64,000 bases of DNA from Farysia itapuensis (GCA_023212645.1 JALBYC010000014.1:186001-250000); one strand, 5' to 3'. Positions 31,068 through 41,639 are shown, counted from the stretch's first letter. The notes: generated by a model from the letters alone, not told the origin. A program made the numbers and translations.

Positions 31068-34000
31068 ATGTCAAGCCGCATGTCACAACTCGACGCTGAG
31101 CGTCGTGGATCACAGCGGCGTGCCACTTCTCTGCTCGACGGGCCTCTTCGCACCGGTATCACGCGCTCCAGCAATGAGAAAAGCTCTCGATCAGGAAATA
31201 TCGGGCGCAGCACCTTGACTTCGATCTCTTCCGCATCGCCATCACTTTCCAGTACATCCTCCGCTCGCCTTCGATCCGTGTCCACAAACTCAAAGCTCAC
31301 AGCCGTCACACGCAAAGAGCCTCCAGATGAACGCTCCATGGGCACAGATAGAGCAGATACAATTGTCAGCTCAACAGCTTCATCAAGCTCCCAGTCTGGC
31401 TCGCGCAGACTCTCTTGGACTTCTCGAAAGGCATCACCGCTCGAAAAACCGCTCCTGGCTGACTTTGACCCAAATGCGTCCGCCGATCTAGCCTCGGCCA
31501 GTACTGCGCCGGCGTCGCGCCCTTCAGCGGGAACAAGAATACCCTCGTGGAGCCGTTCAGGTCTCACTCAGCCGCGATTGGGAGACGCTTTGCTAGGCCA
31601 GAGAAAAGTCAGCGATACATCTTCTCGTCCGCCTATAAGCTCGTCGTCCTCCAGCTCTTCAATCACGTTTCCGCAGAGGCGAGATTCTTTGAAGGGATCT
31701 GGCAGAAGCACCACGAACATGCCTTCTGCATCTCTCAGCACTAGTCAGTCTGTCAACAATGCCGCAATCCTGCCTCGATCTACAAGTGGATCAATGGGTC
31801 CACCCACGTCCTCTCAGTCTTCAAGCTTCATCCACCGCACACCAAACGACACCCACTCTACACGGCAGGCGTCTGCGACAGACCTCATTCTCGCCTCTCC
31901 ATCTCTGCCTAATTTTGATAACTCCTTCGCTTTGCCCATGTTTGACGTCGGCAAGAGCGACACGCTCCGTAGCGCAAAAGGCGACTTGACCGACCTCGGT
32001 GAAGAAATTGAGAACGAAGAGGGCGAAGCAAGAACGCCTTTGGCCTCGTCTTCGCCTTTTGCTGGTAGCTCAAGCTCCAATTCTCGCATACAGACGAAGC
32101 CATATGGCTTACAATTAGGTCTGAACGAGAATCCGTCCGGCCCCGCCTCGAGATTCTCAAACTTTTCGAGTGCGCTTCCCACTCCTGAAGCTGTGGAAGA
32201 CAACAACAAGCAAAATGTCGAAATTCTTGGCTCGGACCCGGCGAATGCATCTTTAGGAGCCAATCTTGGCATCAGGTTGCCTTCTTCTGCCTCCCTACAA
32301 CGCATCAAACACGAATTGGAACATCCTGATAGCTACAGTGCGTCGCTCTCATCGATCGACCAAACCGCATTGCTGGAGACACCTGTTCGAGGCGCTCAGC
32401 CAGCTCAAAACCATGACACATTCACTCCGTCGTATGATCGTGCCGGTCAGATTGGTATCGGAGAGCTGGCGACCCCTCGCTGGAATTTCTCTTCCGCGAA
32501 ACTGCCAGCTTGGCATGTAGGCTCGGATGGAACGCCACTCAGCTCAAAGCGACATCAGAACATCAGTGCTACTCTTGATCAGAGCCCAAACACTGCTTCA
32601 GCAACGTCCCGAGCATCCAAAGAAAGCCTTGGACATCACGACATACATGCTCTGAACCCGCGTTCTGTTTCGTATTCGGACATTCCCACTGCAAGTAATG
32701 CTACACAAAATACTCTCGAGATCTCGCGCAGCGCGCTACCAACCAGCCCATCGGTTCCCGGTGCGTACTTGCCTTACGCCAATAACGTGTCTTTGCACAC
32801 ATTAGCTCGCGGATCTGCGAAAGCACCTCTCGGGTCTGAATCAGATTTTGACGAGGCGACTTCCTCAACGACGACCACCGATGTGCGGTCCGGCAGTCCA
32901 GTCTACACAATCAGCGCTCGAACTATCTCGGATAGCAGCATTGTTGCCAGAGACGAGACGGCTTCATATACAAATGCTGATTTGCAAGATGTTGATCAGT
33001 CTCCCAAGATAGGAGACTTGTCCTGGTCCGCAGGCGAGACTGGTCCCTTCAGCTCCGATAACAATGCTCGATATTTGCCGACCTCGAGATCGATGCCACT
33101 CAGGAGCGCCAAGTATGGCTCCCATGCTTCTATGCAAGACTCCGGAATGGATTTTGATATCAATGAAGCTATCAGCGAGCTGCTTGCTGACCATGACAAA
33201 AGCTATAGTCGCAGGCAGGAGTTCGAGCCCGATACTTCGTCAAACCACTTGGACGAGGAGATGTCAAACGCTAGTCAAACGCTTTCGAGATTGCACCTTC
33301 AACAGGGTGCGGGTGACGAAACAGCGCAGCTTGACGCCCTTCCTGCACAACGCCAAATGATCTCGAGCACTCTTAGTAGCCCACGGGCAAGCATAGCAGC
33401 GCGACCGAACAGGAGTCGCAATACCAGCATATCGTCCGGGACGAACGCGGCCACCAGCCCCAGAGCAGCGCGTCACAGTCTCTCAACGCGCAGTAAACGA
33501 TCGTCTTCGGCTAGTATTGGGCAATCGCTGCTCAGAGGATCAATGCCATTCGGGCAAGCGGATGAGTTCGGCCATCGCCTCAATTCGCGAGAAGACGCTG
33601 CTGCTGATGCTTTGAGGCAGCTTGACGGACTCAAGTCCATGCCCAGAGCCAACCGGGACGGCAAGGCCGATACCTCCAAAGGTCCCAGGGCCAATCAGTC
33701 CGGCTCTCGACCCAGTAGCGCCGGGAGAAGAACGCCCACGGGCAACAGCCGTACGTCATCACCCACCACGAGAGTCCGTCGATCAAGCAACTACGAATCG
33801 CCTCGTTCGCTTGACACAGCCAAAGGCGTTGAAGATAGCGGGGCGCGCACTCGCGGTTCGAGACTGACCAAACCCCGCGAAGAGGGTCTACCGACATCTG
33901 GCTCCATGAACGATATTATTCGCTCCTCTACCTTTGCGAGCCCTCGAATCCGTCGCTCGCAGGTTCCACCCATGCCTCAGAATGAGATCACTTTAGGTTC

Positions 34001-37000
34001 TCGTCGTACGTCCAATGTCCATACCGCCGCTAAAGACGAAGTTGCCAATCCTGCGGTCGGCAGCAGAAGTGGATCCCGGATGAAACGCACGAGCACGAAT
34101 AGTGATGGCTCGTCCAGCGCCAGTGAAGGCAGACAAGACCCATCGTCTCGGGAGCAGGACATTACTCGATCTGAAATTCCACCAGTGCCCCCGCTGCCAA
34201 AAGCGTGGGACTTGTCTCGCTCAACTTCATTCACTTCCGATGCAGTTCAGCAATTGTTGAGCGGTTCAGATTCTCAACCGAACGGTGTACTGGCCTCGGC
34301 GATTAGCACCACAGCATCTGCAAAGGATGTTTCGCCGCAATCGCCTATGAGTCCAAATATGCAAGAGCTCGCTCATGTCGCAGCGCTTGCCGCAACAGAG
34401 TCTGTTGATCCACTCCCGACAGATCCAGCTAATCGCGAATCTCCTATCCCGGACACTGCGTCCATGCTTACTGCCGTGGAGCCGGTTGAGGAGGTAGTAA
34501 CGTCGCCGACAGTACCCGATGACATCGTAGAGTCTCTAGAATCGTCAGGGTTGCCGCCTGCCACCGAGATCAGTCCTCCGGTCGGCCCTTCTCATCGTCC
34601 TAGCGCTGGCTCGCTCAGTCGTTTTGTCAGTCACGGTGCAACAGACTCAGTCTCAGAATCTCCTCTGCAGAACACGCGGACGTCGTCAGACACGATCAGC
34701 AGCACCAAGATTCGCCGAACTCCATCGATCTTCTCGAGGGCGCCAAGAAACAGCGATGGGCCAACCAGCAACGCAAGTTCTCAGGATACTGGTTCGAGCA
34801 CGTCTGGACGGCTGTCGCGCAAGTCCCTTCTTGGTATTGCCGGAGGACTGCTGAGCCGTTCGGGCTCTAAGAAAGCCTTTGCTGCAACAGCAGCATCCAA
34901 TATTTCCGGTGCCCCTGCCAAGGACGTGTCAGCAAAGCCCCTTGGACTCACTGCATCCGAAACATTTGGCACAAGTCTCATTGCTCGCAAGCGGAGTCGT
35001 AATGCTCCCGCGTCTACCTACAACTCGCAGTCTTCGTCGACGGCGCAGACACCCGTGTCAATTAGTCGAGCTTCTGCATCTTCAAGACTAACGAATGGAT
35101 CCAACCTGCCGCAGGCTCGGGGCAGTATCACTCCTCTGCAAAGTCAAAAGAAGAGTCAGAGCGACGTAGACTCCTTGTCCGAGGTCGCTACGACTTCTGT
35201 TAGTCGCTCTTTGTCGCCAAGCAAGAGCTCTAGCCGCATACCTCGTGTGGCCACCATGAAAAGCTTTGGGAAGCCAGTCAGTCAGGCAGGAAGCGTCTTT
35301 GTCGCCGAAAATGGAACCTTAAGTGGCAATGCGACCGCTGCTTCGTCTTCGCTTCCTATCAGCAAATCGCAGCATCCATCTTTGGCTGCTAGCATGGGCA
35401 TGATTGGTCCTCAGACAGTACCCGAGATCAAGTCTCAGAATAGCTCCAGCACATCGATTGGAATGACTCGCCAAATGTCTGGCCCCAAGTCTGCTGCCTT
35501 GCCATCACAGACGAACGTGTCCAGCATTCTGGTCCCAATCCTGAATGCCTACGCGGCCGCGAAGACTTCAGCAGAACTCGAAGGGGTTTTACGAAGAGCG
35601 AGGATAGCTGCCTATTCATCAAGTCTGACAGCTACTGATCGAGAGGTGCTCAACAACCTTGCCACTCGACATGCAGAGGATGCTGGTGGGTCTGCAACTA
35701 GCAGTAGGCAGGCCTCTTCTGAGAGCAATGGCGCTGTATCTGTCAAAACACTCAAGATGTCAAACTCTGCAACCGTCGCTTCGATCGCTTCTGCCCGAGA
35801 AGCCTCTACGGTGGCTGTGCCTGTTCGAAAGACTCGCGCTTCGCTCAGTTCGGGCGCTCTCGGACTTCGCTCTTCGAAAAGCTCTGCTGCGTCGATCTCA
35901 TCCACAGGCCGTTCCAATGGCTCGGCCACAACGTTCCGAACAGGCACAGAGTCGACTTCGTCCAGCCGAGCCACGCCTGTCATCGACGAGGAGGAACGGC
36001 TTGGGGACAATGAAATGGAAGCCTATATCAGGCGACAGCACACTCGCAAGCTGGCCAGCGGGGTTTCTCAGGCTGAGCTTGACAAAATGCTCGAGTTTCC
36101 AGAGCCTGTCGCGCCAAGTCGCCTTTTGTCGCCGCGACAGGCTGAAGTCATGTACGGAAACAAGATGTCACCCTTCGAGCTGCAAGAGATTTTCCAGTGC
36201 TCCGAGATTTACTACTGTGGACAGAATGCAGGCAAGAAACACATGGCGACGGTCGACAAAGTAGACCAGAACCATGGCTTTGACGATGAGCGAGGTGATT
36301 ACCTTGTCACTAATCGAGATCACTTGGCTTTCCGATACGAGATCATTGATCTGCTCGGAAAAGGATCTTTTGGTCAGGTTTTACAATGTCGAGATCACAA
36401 GACGGGCAAGACAGTAGCGATCAAGCTGATTCGGAACAAGAAGCGCTTCCATCATCAAGCTCTGGTTGAAGTGCGTATCCTCGAGAATCTGACGCAGTGG
36501 GATCCAGAGGACAAATACAACGTGATCAAGATGACAGAGTCATTCCTGTTCCGCAATCACCTTTGCATTGCCACTGAATTGCTGAGCATCAACCTGTACG
36601 AACTGATCAAGGCGAATCAGTTTGCTGGATTTTCAAGCATCCTCATTCGACGGTTCACGTCGCAGGTGCTGGCGTCTCTAGCGTTGATGAAGCAGCATCG
36701 TATCGTCCACTGTGATTTGAAGCCGGAGAATATTCTCTTGGCCCATCCACGCAAGAGCGCGATCAAAGTGATTGACTTTGGCTCAAGCTGCTTCGAGAAC
36801 GAAAAGGTGTATACCTACATTCAAAGTCGCTTCTATCGGTCTCCCGAGGTCATTCTTGGCATGAGTTATCACACTGCCATTGATATTTGGAGTTTAGGCT
36901 GCATCATCGCCGAGCTGTACACCGGATACCCGCTCTTTCCTGGGGAGAATGAGCAGGAGCAGCTTGCTTGCATCATGGAAATCCAAGGCGTGCCCGACAG

Positions 37001-37520
37001 GCATCTAGTGGAGAAGAGCTCACGAAAGAAACTTTTCTTCGACAGCACAGGTCAGCCGCGCCCTGTGGTCAACTCCAAGGGTAAACGACGCCGTCCCAAC
37101 TCAAAGACCTTGGCTCAGGTGCTGAAGACTAGTGACGATCTGTTTGTCGACTTTATCTCAAAATGTCTGATTTGGGATCCCGAGAAGCGGATCAAGGCAG
37201 ATGCGGCGATGCGACACCCGTGGTTCCAACAGGGCAAGCGTTTGGCAGGCACGAACGAGGCGCGCTCCGGTAGCTCGTTGCCTGGTCTGCTTGCTCGCAA
37301 ACCGGCAAGCAGCACCACTGGTAGTGTGAGCAGCAAGGTGAGCGTTTTGCCTTCCTCGACTGTGGGTACCAACGTTCTGGGCACGCCCCGGGCCAAGACG
37401 GCGTCTCGAGGAGCGGGGGGATCGGTGGGCTACTCATCAACAACACCACGATTGGCGAGCGCTGTCGATAGCAGCTTTGTCCCGGCCCATTCGACGCCCT
37501 TACGCGCACCCAAAGTCTGA
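31068..37520 (+). CDS. DYRK-family protein kinase (Pom1-like), very large
   Basis: Intronless, 2150 residues, ATG at 31068. Residues 1 to about 1690 are Ser/Thr/Arg-rich and low in complexity, without a known domain. A DYRK-homology (DH) box follows (MSPFELQEIFQCSEIYYCG, NHGFDDERGDYL). The kinase domain is about 1755-2047: LGKGSFGQV, AIKLIRN, HCDLKPENILL, DFGSSC, and the autophosphorylated loop Y-T-Y in VYTYIQSRFYRSPE. With the DH box it belongs to class II DYRKs (Pom1, DYRK2/4), which control polarity and cell size, rather than Yak1. The Ser-rich extension is likely regulatory or for cortical localisation. The C-terminal ~100 residues are again Ser-rich. Confidence 0.9.
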   Translation: MSSRMSQLDAERRGSQRRATSLLDGPLRTGITRSSNEKSSRSGNIGRSTLTSISSASPSLSSTSSARLRSVSTNSKLTAVTRKEPPDERSMGTDRADTIVSSTASSSSQSGSRRLSWTSRKASPLEKPLLADFDPNASADLASASTAPASRPSAGTRIPSWSRSGLTQPRLGDALLGQRKVSDTSSRPPISSSSSSSSITFPQRRDSLKGSGRSTTNMPSASLSTSQSVNNAAILPRSTSGSMGPPTSSQSSSFIHRTPNDTHSTRQASATDLILASPSLPNFDNSFALPMFDVGKSDTLRSAKGDLTDLGEEIENEEGEARTPLASSSPFAGSSSSNSRIQTKPYGLQLGLNENPSGPASRFSNFSSALPTPEAVEDNNKQNVEILGSDPANASLGANLGIRLPSSASLQRIKHELEHPDSYSASLSSIDQTALLETPVRGAQPAQNHDTFTPSYDRAGQIGIGELATPRWNFSSAKLPAWHVGSDGTPLSSKRHQNISATLDQSPNTASATSRASKESLGHHDIHALNPRSVSYSDIPTASNATQNTLEISRSALPTSPSVPGAYLPYANNVSLHTLARGSAKAPLGSESDFDEATSSTTTTDVRSGSPVYTISARTISDSSIVARDETASYTNADLQDVDQSPKIGDLSWSAGETGPFSSDNNARYLPTSRSMPLRSAKYGSHASMQDSGMDFDINEAISELLADHDKSYSRRQEFEPDTSSNHLDEEMSNASQTLSRLHLQQGAGDETAQLDALPAQRQMISSTLSSPRASIAARPNRSRNTSISSGTNAATSPRAARHSLSTRSKRSSSASIGQSLLRGSMPFGQADEFGHRLNSREDAAADALRQLDGLKSMPRANRDGKADTSKGPRANQSGSRPSSAGRRTPTGNSRTSSPTTRVRRSSNYESPRSLDTAKGVEDSGARTRGSRLTKPREEGLPTSGSMNDIIRSSTFASPRIRRSQVPPMPQNEITLGSRRTSNVHTAAKDEVANPAVGSRSGSRMKRTSTNSDGSSSASEGRQDPSSREQDITRSEIPPVPPLPKAWDLSRSTSFTSDAVQQLLSGSDSQPNGVLASAISTTASAKDVSPQSPMSPNMQELAHVAALAATESVDPLPTDPANRESPIPDTASMLTAVEPVEEVVTSPTVPDDIVESLESSGLPPATEISPPVGPSHRPSAGSLSRFVSHGATDSVSESPLQNTRTSSDTISSTKIRRTPSIFSRAPRNSDGPTSNASSQDTGSSTSGRLSRKSLLGIAGGLLSRSGSKKAFAATAASNISGAPAKDVSAKPLGLTASETFGTSLIARKRSRNAPASTYNSQSSSTAQTPVSISRASASSRLTNGSNLPQARGSITPLQSQKKSQSDVDSLSEVATTSVSRSLSPSKSSSRIPRVATMKSFGKPVSQAGSVFVAENGTLSGNATAASSSLPISKSQHPSLAASMGMIGPQTVPEIKSQNSSSTSIGMTRQMSGPKSAALPSQTNVSSILVPILNAYAAAKTSAELEGVLRRARIAAYSSSLTATDREVLNNLATRHAEDAGGSATSSRQASSESNGAVSVKTLKMSNSATVASIASAREASTVAVPVRKTRASLSSGALGLRSSKSSAASISSTGRSNGSATTFRTGTESTSSSRATPVIDEEERLGDNEMEAYIRRQHTRKLASGVSQAELDKMLEFPEPVAPSRLLSPRQAEVMYGNKMSPFELQEIFQCSEIYYCGQNAGKKHMATVDKVDQNHGFDDERGDYLVTNRDHLAFRYEIIDLLGKGSFGQVLQCRDHKTGKTVAIKLIRNKKRFHHQALVEVRILENLTQWDPEDKYNVIKMTESFLFRNHLCIATELLSINLYELIKANQFAGFSSILIRRFTSQVLASLALMKQHRIVHCDLKPENILLAHPRKSAIKVIDFGSSCFENEKVYTYIQSRFYRSPEVILGMSYHTAIDIWSLGCIIAELYTGYPLFPGENEQEQLACIMEIQGVPDRHLVEKSSRKKLFFDSTGQPRPVVNSKGKRRRPNSKTLAQVLKTSDDLFVDFISKCLIWDPEKRIKADAAMRHPWFQQGKRLAGTNEARSGSSLPGLLARKPASSTTGSVSSKVSVLPSSTVGTNVLGTPRAKTASRGAGGSVGYSSTTPRLASAVDSSFVPAHSTPLRAPKV

Positions 37521-37660
37521 CCAATAATCGATACTACACGCTAACTCGACGCTGTGGTTATTCTTCACTCGTGCAAAGAAACAAAAGGTGTTGAAATGCA
37601 ATATGCAAAAGGATGAGTGCTGTATTAAGTGGTGATAGATGGGTGTGTCGGAATTGCGGG

Positions 37661-39277
37661 CTAGAGGTAGGCAGCTTGACCTCGACGAGCGAGTTCGAGG
37701 ACCTTCCAGCCGCCGGTGATTTGATTATCCAACTCGTCCTCCACCCGTGTGAGTACGAGGGCATAGCGACAGAGCTCAGGCTGACTGTCACTGCCTGCTT
37801 TGACACTGCCGTCTTTTGGGTCTTTGAAGAACATGAGTTCCTGACTTGTGAAGCCGATGACAAGAACGGGAACGTTATTGTCGAGAATTTTAGCTTGCAG
37901 GATGTCGATGCCCTTGAGGTCGAGTAGACGGCCTTCTGGAAGAAAGCCTTTTTGGAGGTACGGGTCAAGAGTGGCCATCAAGAGGTTGAATGTGGCCTCA
38001 CCGCACCATTGGCGCAACAAATGACGAGCAGCTCCGTGGTACGAGTCGATGAGCTCGGGTACAATGTACTCGCGCAAATCGCGCTGAAACGACTCGACAG
38101 TAAAGGAAGGGTCGAGCAACTTGAGCTGTGTCGTCACTTTGACAAACTCATTTTCTTCAAACAGAGATCCGAACCAGTCTGTTACGCCACGGACTCGCTC
38201 GATAAAGGGGTTTTCGGACTCATTGTAAGCTTCTTGCATCTCGCCTAGCTTGCGCATAAGCGGGTTGCTGGATTTGAAGCTCGACCAGGCTTGTTTGTAG
38301 GCCGGCTCTGTGCGGAGCACCAATGCCTGCCCTGCATCGGCATTCTCGCCAATCGACCTGACGCGAACTGCATATCCTGACGGCTTCTGCTTTGGCTGCG
38401 GCTTAGCAGCAGCGCCGGGTGGTGGAGCAGAGGAAGAGCTAGCGTTCTCGGATGGTGCGGCACCTTCGTCTTTTGGTGTTGATGATTCTGCATTTTGCTC
38501 AGCAGATCCGGCGGTGTCAGCGGCGGCAGCTTCAGGATCGTCTTTGGCGGCGTAGGTCTTGAGAATGGCTTCTGCAGCTTCGGGCGAGTCGATGTCGTGC
38601 GATGGCATGGGACGGCCAATTTTGCGCAGGCGTGCCTCTCTCTTGATTCTACGCACTTCGGCAGCGTCTTTCTCCTTGTCGACGTAGATGCGTAGCGCTG
38701 ATCCTCCGTCGTCAAAAGCTTCGGTGAGCGTGACGCTGAGCTGTTTGTATGCTTCCGTGTTACGGATGGGGGCGGTGGAATCATCGAGTTGACGTGCCAG
38801 TCTACTGCTGATGGCGCCTAGCCCCTTGATCAGCTCACTCTCTTCCATTTGACGCAACGTTGCTCCGACGGCATCGCCCACCTGTCCTCCTGATTTGCGC
38901 AGAGCATCGGCAGCTGCTTGCAGCTTGGGATTCTCCTTGATGGAACTGACGATGCGTGCACGCTCGTACGCCTCTCGCACCTTTTTCATCGTCTCCGAAT
39001 CCTGCATCTTGCCAACATCACCCGAGACCTGTCGCATATTTTCCTGTAGCTCGCGGTTCTTTCGCAACTCGGTCTTGAGCGTTTCGACAAACACGGTAAA
39101 GGGGCTCTTGACCTCGTTGCGGGGAAAGGACGAGTGAAAGGACCGCCGCAAGGGGATCCCACTTGCTGTCGCTGATGATAAGCGCTGTAGTACTGCTCTG
39201 CGAGGTGCGACAGTGGCCATGCTGCCAGAGCGCAGACAGATGCGGACGGCAGCTGTCAATTGTGTCGGTCTGGTCAT
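37661..39277 (-). CDS. TIM44: Mitochondrial import motor subunit Tim44
   Basis: Intronless, 538 residues, ATG at 39277. The N-terminus is Arg/Ser-rich without acids for about 45 residues (RRAVLQRLSS, LRRSFHSSFPRNE), a matrix presequence. A helical coiled region follows (LKTELRKNRELQENMRQVSG), then a low-complexity Ala/Pro/Ser linker, then the Tim44-like domain from about residue 330 (GVTDWFGSLFEENEFVKVT, MLMATLDPYLQKG-type segment, GIDILQAKILDN). Tim44 tethers mtHsp70 to the TIM23 channel on the matrix side. It is downstream of mL59 on the same strand, separated by 151 bp with a poly(A) tract. Confidence 0.95.
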   Translation of the reverse strand: MTRPTQLTAAVRICLRSGSMATVAPRRAVLQRLSSATASGIPLRRSFHSSFPRNEVKSPFTVFVETLKTELRKNRELQENMRQVSGDVGKMQDSETMKKVREAYERARIVSSIKENPKLQAAADALRKSGGQVGDAVGATLRQMEESELIKGLGAISSRLARQLDDSTAPIRNTEAYKQLSVTLTEAFDDGGSALRIYVDKEKDAAEVRRIKREARLRKIGRPMPSHDIDSPEAAEAILKTYAAKDDPEAAAADTAGSAEQNAESSTPKDEGAAPSENASSSSAPPPGAAAKPQPKQKPSGYAVRVRSIGENADAGQALVLRTEPAYKQAWSSFKSSNPLMRKLGEMQEAYNESENPFIERVRGVTDWFGSLFEENEFVKVTTQLKLLDPSFTVESFQRDLREYIVPELIDSYHGAARHLLRQWCGEATFNLLMATLDPYLQKGFLPEGRLLDLKGIDILQAKILDNNVPVLVIGFTSQELMFFKDPKDGSVKAGSDSQPELCRYALVLTRVEDELDNQITGGWKVLELARRGQAAYL

Positions 39278-39428
39278 GGTCGTATGCTGTGTTGTATGAG
39301 AATGAGCTCAGCCAGAGTGGAAGAAGTTGGCTCCAATTAAATCCGCCAATATTTCTCACCAAAATTAAAAAAAGAAAAAAAAATGCAAATTTCGATCACG
39401 ATGCAGCGAGTCTAACAGGACATTCCGC
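39278..39428 (-). promoter_or_regulatory. TIM44 promoter with poly(dA:dT) tract
   Basis: A near-pure A run at 39361-39383 (plus strand) lies 84-106 bp upstream of the TIM44 ATG. Poly(dA:dT) tracts exclude nucleosomes in fungal promoters; use here is inferred. Confidence 0.45.
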
Positions 39429-40182
39429 TTAAAATGGCAGCGAAGGCTTGATCTTCCTCTGAGCTTCCAACTTGGCCTGTGGTAACGCGGCAAAGCAATC
39501 AGTAGACAGCTCGAACGCATTCGACGTGAGCAACACTTACCTCTTTCCAGTCTTGAATGATTTTGGGCATCGCTCTGAGCTTAGCTTGGATGTTCTCCAG
39601 TCGCTCTGGCTTTTCACGATCAAACTTGCTGCCTTTGAAGATCTTGCCTCGACCAGCATACGGTCCAATGTCTTTGATGTGTGTACTGGCAATGCGGACG
39701 GCTTCCAATCGTGCTAGTGCGGAGATACGCTGTTCTGGCCTGACTCCTTTGCCATATAGCACGCGCTCTGTAATGGTTCTCTGGTCTTTTGGTGGTTCTG
39801 GAATGTATCGGAATTGGGCTAACTGCCGTTCGAGTTGGTCCTGTTCGGCCGCTTTTGCCAGACGTTCTACGTAGCGATCCGTCACTGGACCGCGCGGCAG
39901 TAGATCCAAGCGGTCTGTTACGACAGCTTCTTTGACAAGTCTGGACTGTTTACGCAAAGAGTATTTAGGTGGGATCCATTTGCCCGTAGAAGGCGCTTTG
40001 AAGCCTTCAAAGAGCCGTGATCGTTGCAGGGCCACTTTTGTTGGCTCTGCTCGCTGCTCTGATGTGCTCTGCGATGTCGGTTTCGCTAGAATGTGTTTGT
40101 GTTTCTGCAAGAAGCGGTCGAGTAAGCTGCGTGCTGCCGGTGTCTTTCCGACAGCCTGGCCGAGTCTGTTGTTATACGCCAT
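39429..40182 (-). CDS. MRPL25: Mitochondrial large-subunit ribosomal protein mL59
   Basis: Two exons, 40182-39541 and 39476-39429 (64-nt intron, GTAAGT...CCACAG), 229 residues. The last exon encodes only AKLEAQRKIKPSLPF. Conserved mL59 features are GKWIPPKYSLRKQSRLVKEA near residue 75, the basic segment GPYAGRGKIFKGSKFDREKPER, and the helical end NIQAKLRAMPKIIQDWKE. mL59 is a fungal-type protein of the mitochondrial 54S subunit (yeast MRPL25). Start chosen at MAYNNRLG; the frame is open upstream but that part is unlike the family. It is head-to-head with the queuosine-salvage gene and in tandem with TIM44. Confidence 0.85.
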
Positions 40183-40316
40183 GATCGTTGCAGAAAGGAC
40201 AAAAGCTCTTTTTCTTTCCCGCGGCCGCTTGAGCAGTTCTTGAATAAATGCACAAAATCGTGTCAGATCGAGCATGTCCATTACTGCCACCACGCGCCAC
40301 CACCACGGCCACCACC

Positions 40317-41573
40317 ATGACAGCACCCAACCCACCTTCCGGCAGCTTTATCGCCGCAGTCCGCTCTTCGTGCGCCCAAGTGCGTCGAGCAGCGGGCCTC
40401 GAGCCCGATATGGAACACATCGACGCATTTCTGCACTCGCTAGACAAGCAGACGTACACAAGGCTCAAGGAACAGCACGGTCTTTCCTTCCCGCTCAAAT
40501 TTCCGTCGTTGCTGTCAGAGCTCAACTTCCTCGGCGTATTGGCGCTGCTCAACGGTCTGTCCGGCTATCGCACCGCCTTTCACAGCGCCACAGGCTCCGG
40601 TGTTTACCAGAATATTGTCAAGCTCCTGTTCGGGCTGTACATTACCGGATCGGCGGAAGCAGGCTCGGCTTCGGCGGGTAGCTCCTTCTTGACCGCTCAA
40701 GGACTGGCTTCGCTCGAAGCCGGTCGTGTCGCAGAGCTTATGGGCGTCAGTCTGCACGAAGAGAAACCGCACGAAACCATCCCCGGCTTGACTGTCGGTA
40801 CCAAGGGCGGCGAGATGTACGATGCCGTCTCGCTGATTGTGCAGGTGTGCAACGATACCGGCACCCGCTTGCTCCAAGCTGGGTACCCCAACTTGGGCAC
40901 ATGGACCATCGAGACTCTCAACGCCGCCCCCACCAATGCCGACGATCTGCAAATGTCGGAGCACTTTGTGGAAAAACTCGTCACCTTCCTCCCCGCCTTT
41001 GCAGACCAATTTTCCGTACAGCTCTCGCCAAATAACAGTGACGACGCAGCTCACGAGGTGTACGTCTACAAAAGAGCCTTTTTCTTCCTCCATTCCATCC
41101 ATCACCGTCTCGCCGGCTCTACAGACAGTCAAGGCATCCGCGTACCGAATACGCTGAAAACTCTGCCCATGTTTGTCGACAATGTCCTGCCCACCATGTC
41201 GATCTGGTTCGAATTCTTCACACCACCCTCAGCCGCCGCGCCAACAACCCAACTGACCGAATTGTACAAGTGGATCGCAGAGGCTACCCAGTACGCTTCT
41301 CTGCCACGCACGCAGCTCGAGACGATGCAGAAGAATCAACCAGGACCCTTACTCGCCCCAAATCAGGCGTATCTCGTCCGTGCAGCAACGCTCGATATCG
41401 GCACCGTCATCACCAAGCGCGCCCTTGAGTTGGCGCAGCAAGACACCAACCTCGCCTGGCTGCACGACTTTAACGAGGTCGACCTCGACGGATACCTCTG
41501 GGCCGTCGCCAAAGACGACCCCCTCTTGCGCAAAGTACCCCGTTTCATGCAGAAAAACACCATGATGTTCTAA
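40317..41573 (+). CDS. Queuosine salvage (DUF2419/QNG1-like) protein
   Basis: Intronless, 418 residues from the ATG at 40317, which has a good CCACCATGA context; an in-frame ATG at 40248 would add 23 residues without family likeness. Conserved parts: LPLKF-type FPSLLSELNFLGVLALLN near residue 65, GVYQNIVKLLFGLYITG, YVYKRAFFFLHSIHHRL, and LPMFVDNVLPTMSIWF, matching by eye the Q_salvage family, followed by an aspartate-rich end (FNEVDLDGYLWAVAKDDPL). Proven members are queuosine 5'-phosphate N-glycosylases that release queuine for insertion into tRNAs with GUN anticodons. This fungal branch is divergent, so enzymatic activity is inferred. Starts 134 bp from mL59. Confidence 0.72.
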   Translation: MTAPNPPSGSFIAAVRSSCAQVRRAAGLEPDMEHIDAFLHSLDKQTYTRLKEQHGLSFPLKFPSLLSELNFLGVLALLNGLSGYRTAFHSATGSGVYQNIVKLLFGLYITGSAEAGSASAGSSFLTAQGLASLEAGRVAELMGVSLHEEKPHETIPGLTVGTKGGEMYDAVSLIVQVCNDTGTRLLQAGYPNLGTWTIETLNAAPTNADDLQMSEHFVEKLVTFLPAFADQFSVQLSPNNSDDAAHEVYVYKRAFFFLHSIHHRLAGSTDSQGIRVPNTLKTLPMFVDNVLPTMSIWFEFFTPPSAAAPTTQLTELYKWIAEATQYASLPRTQLETMQKNQPGPLLAPNQAYLVRAATLDIGTVITKRALELAQQDTNLAWLHDFNEVDLDGYLWAVAKDDPLLRKVPRFMQKNTMMF

Positions 41574-41639
41574 AAAGGCGCAATTGCGCATTACAAACCT
41601 GAAGTTCCGCGCGGTAGTAGTTTAATAAGAAATGACAAG

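Noticed and set aside
30685..31218. 177-codon plus-strand open frame overlapping the start of the DYRK gene in another frame
   Set aside because: Low-complexity pyrimidine-rich leader read as protein; no domain.
37613..37927. 104-codon plus-strand frame with two CxxC-like cysteines opposite TIM44
   Set aside because: It lies wholly antisense to the conserved Tim44-like domain; the cysteines are not in a zinc-finger pattern.
40248..40316. Upstream in-frame ATG of the queuosine-salvage gene
   Set aside because: The 23 extra residues are low in complexity and the ATG at 40317 has a better context; not excluded.
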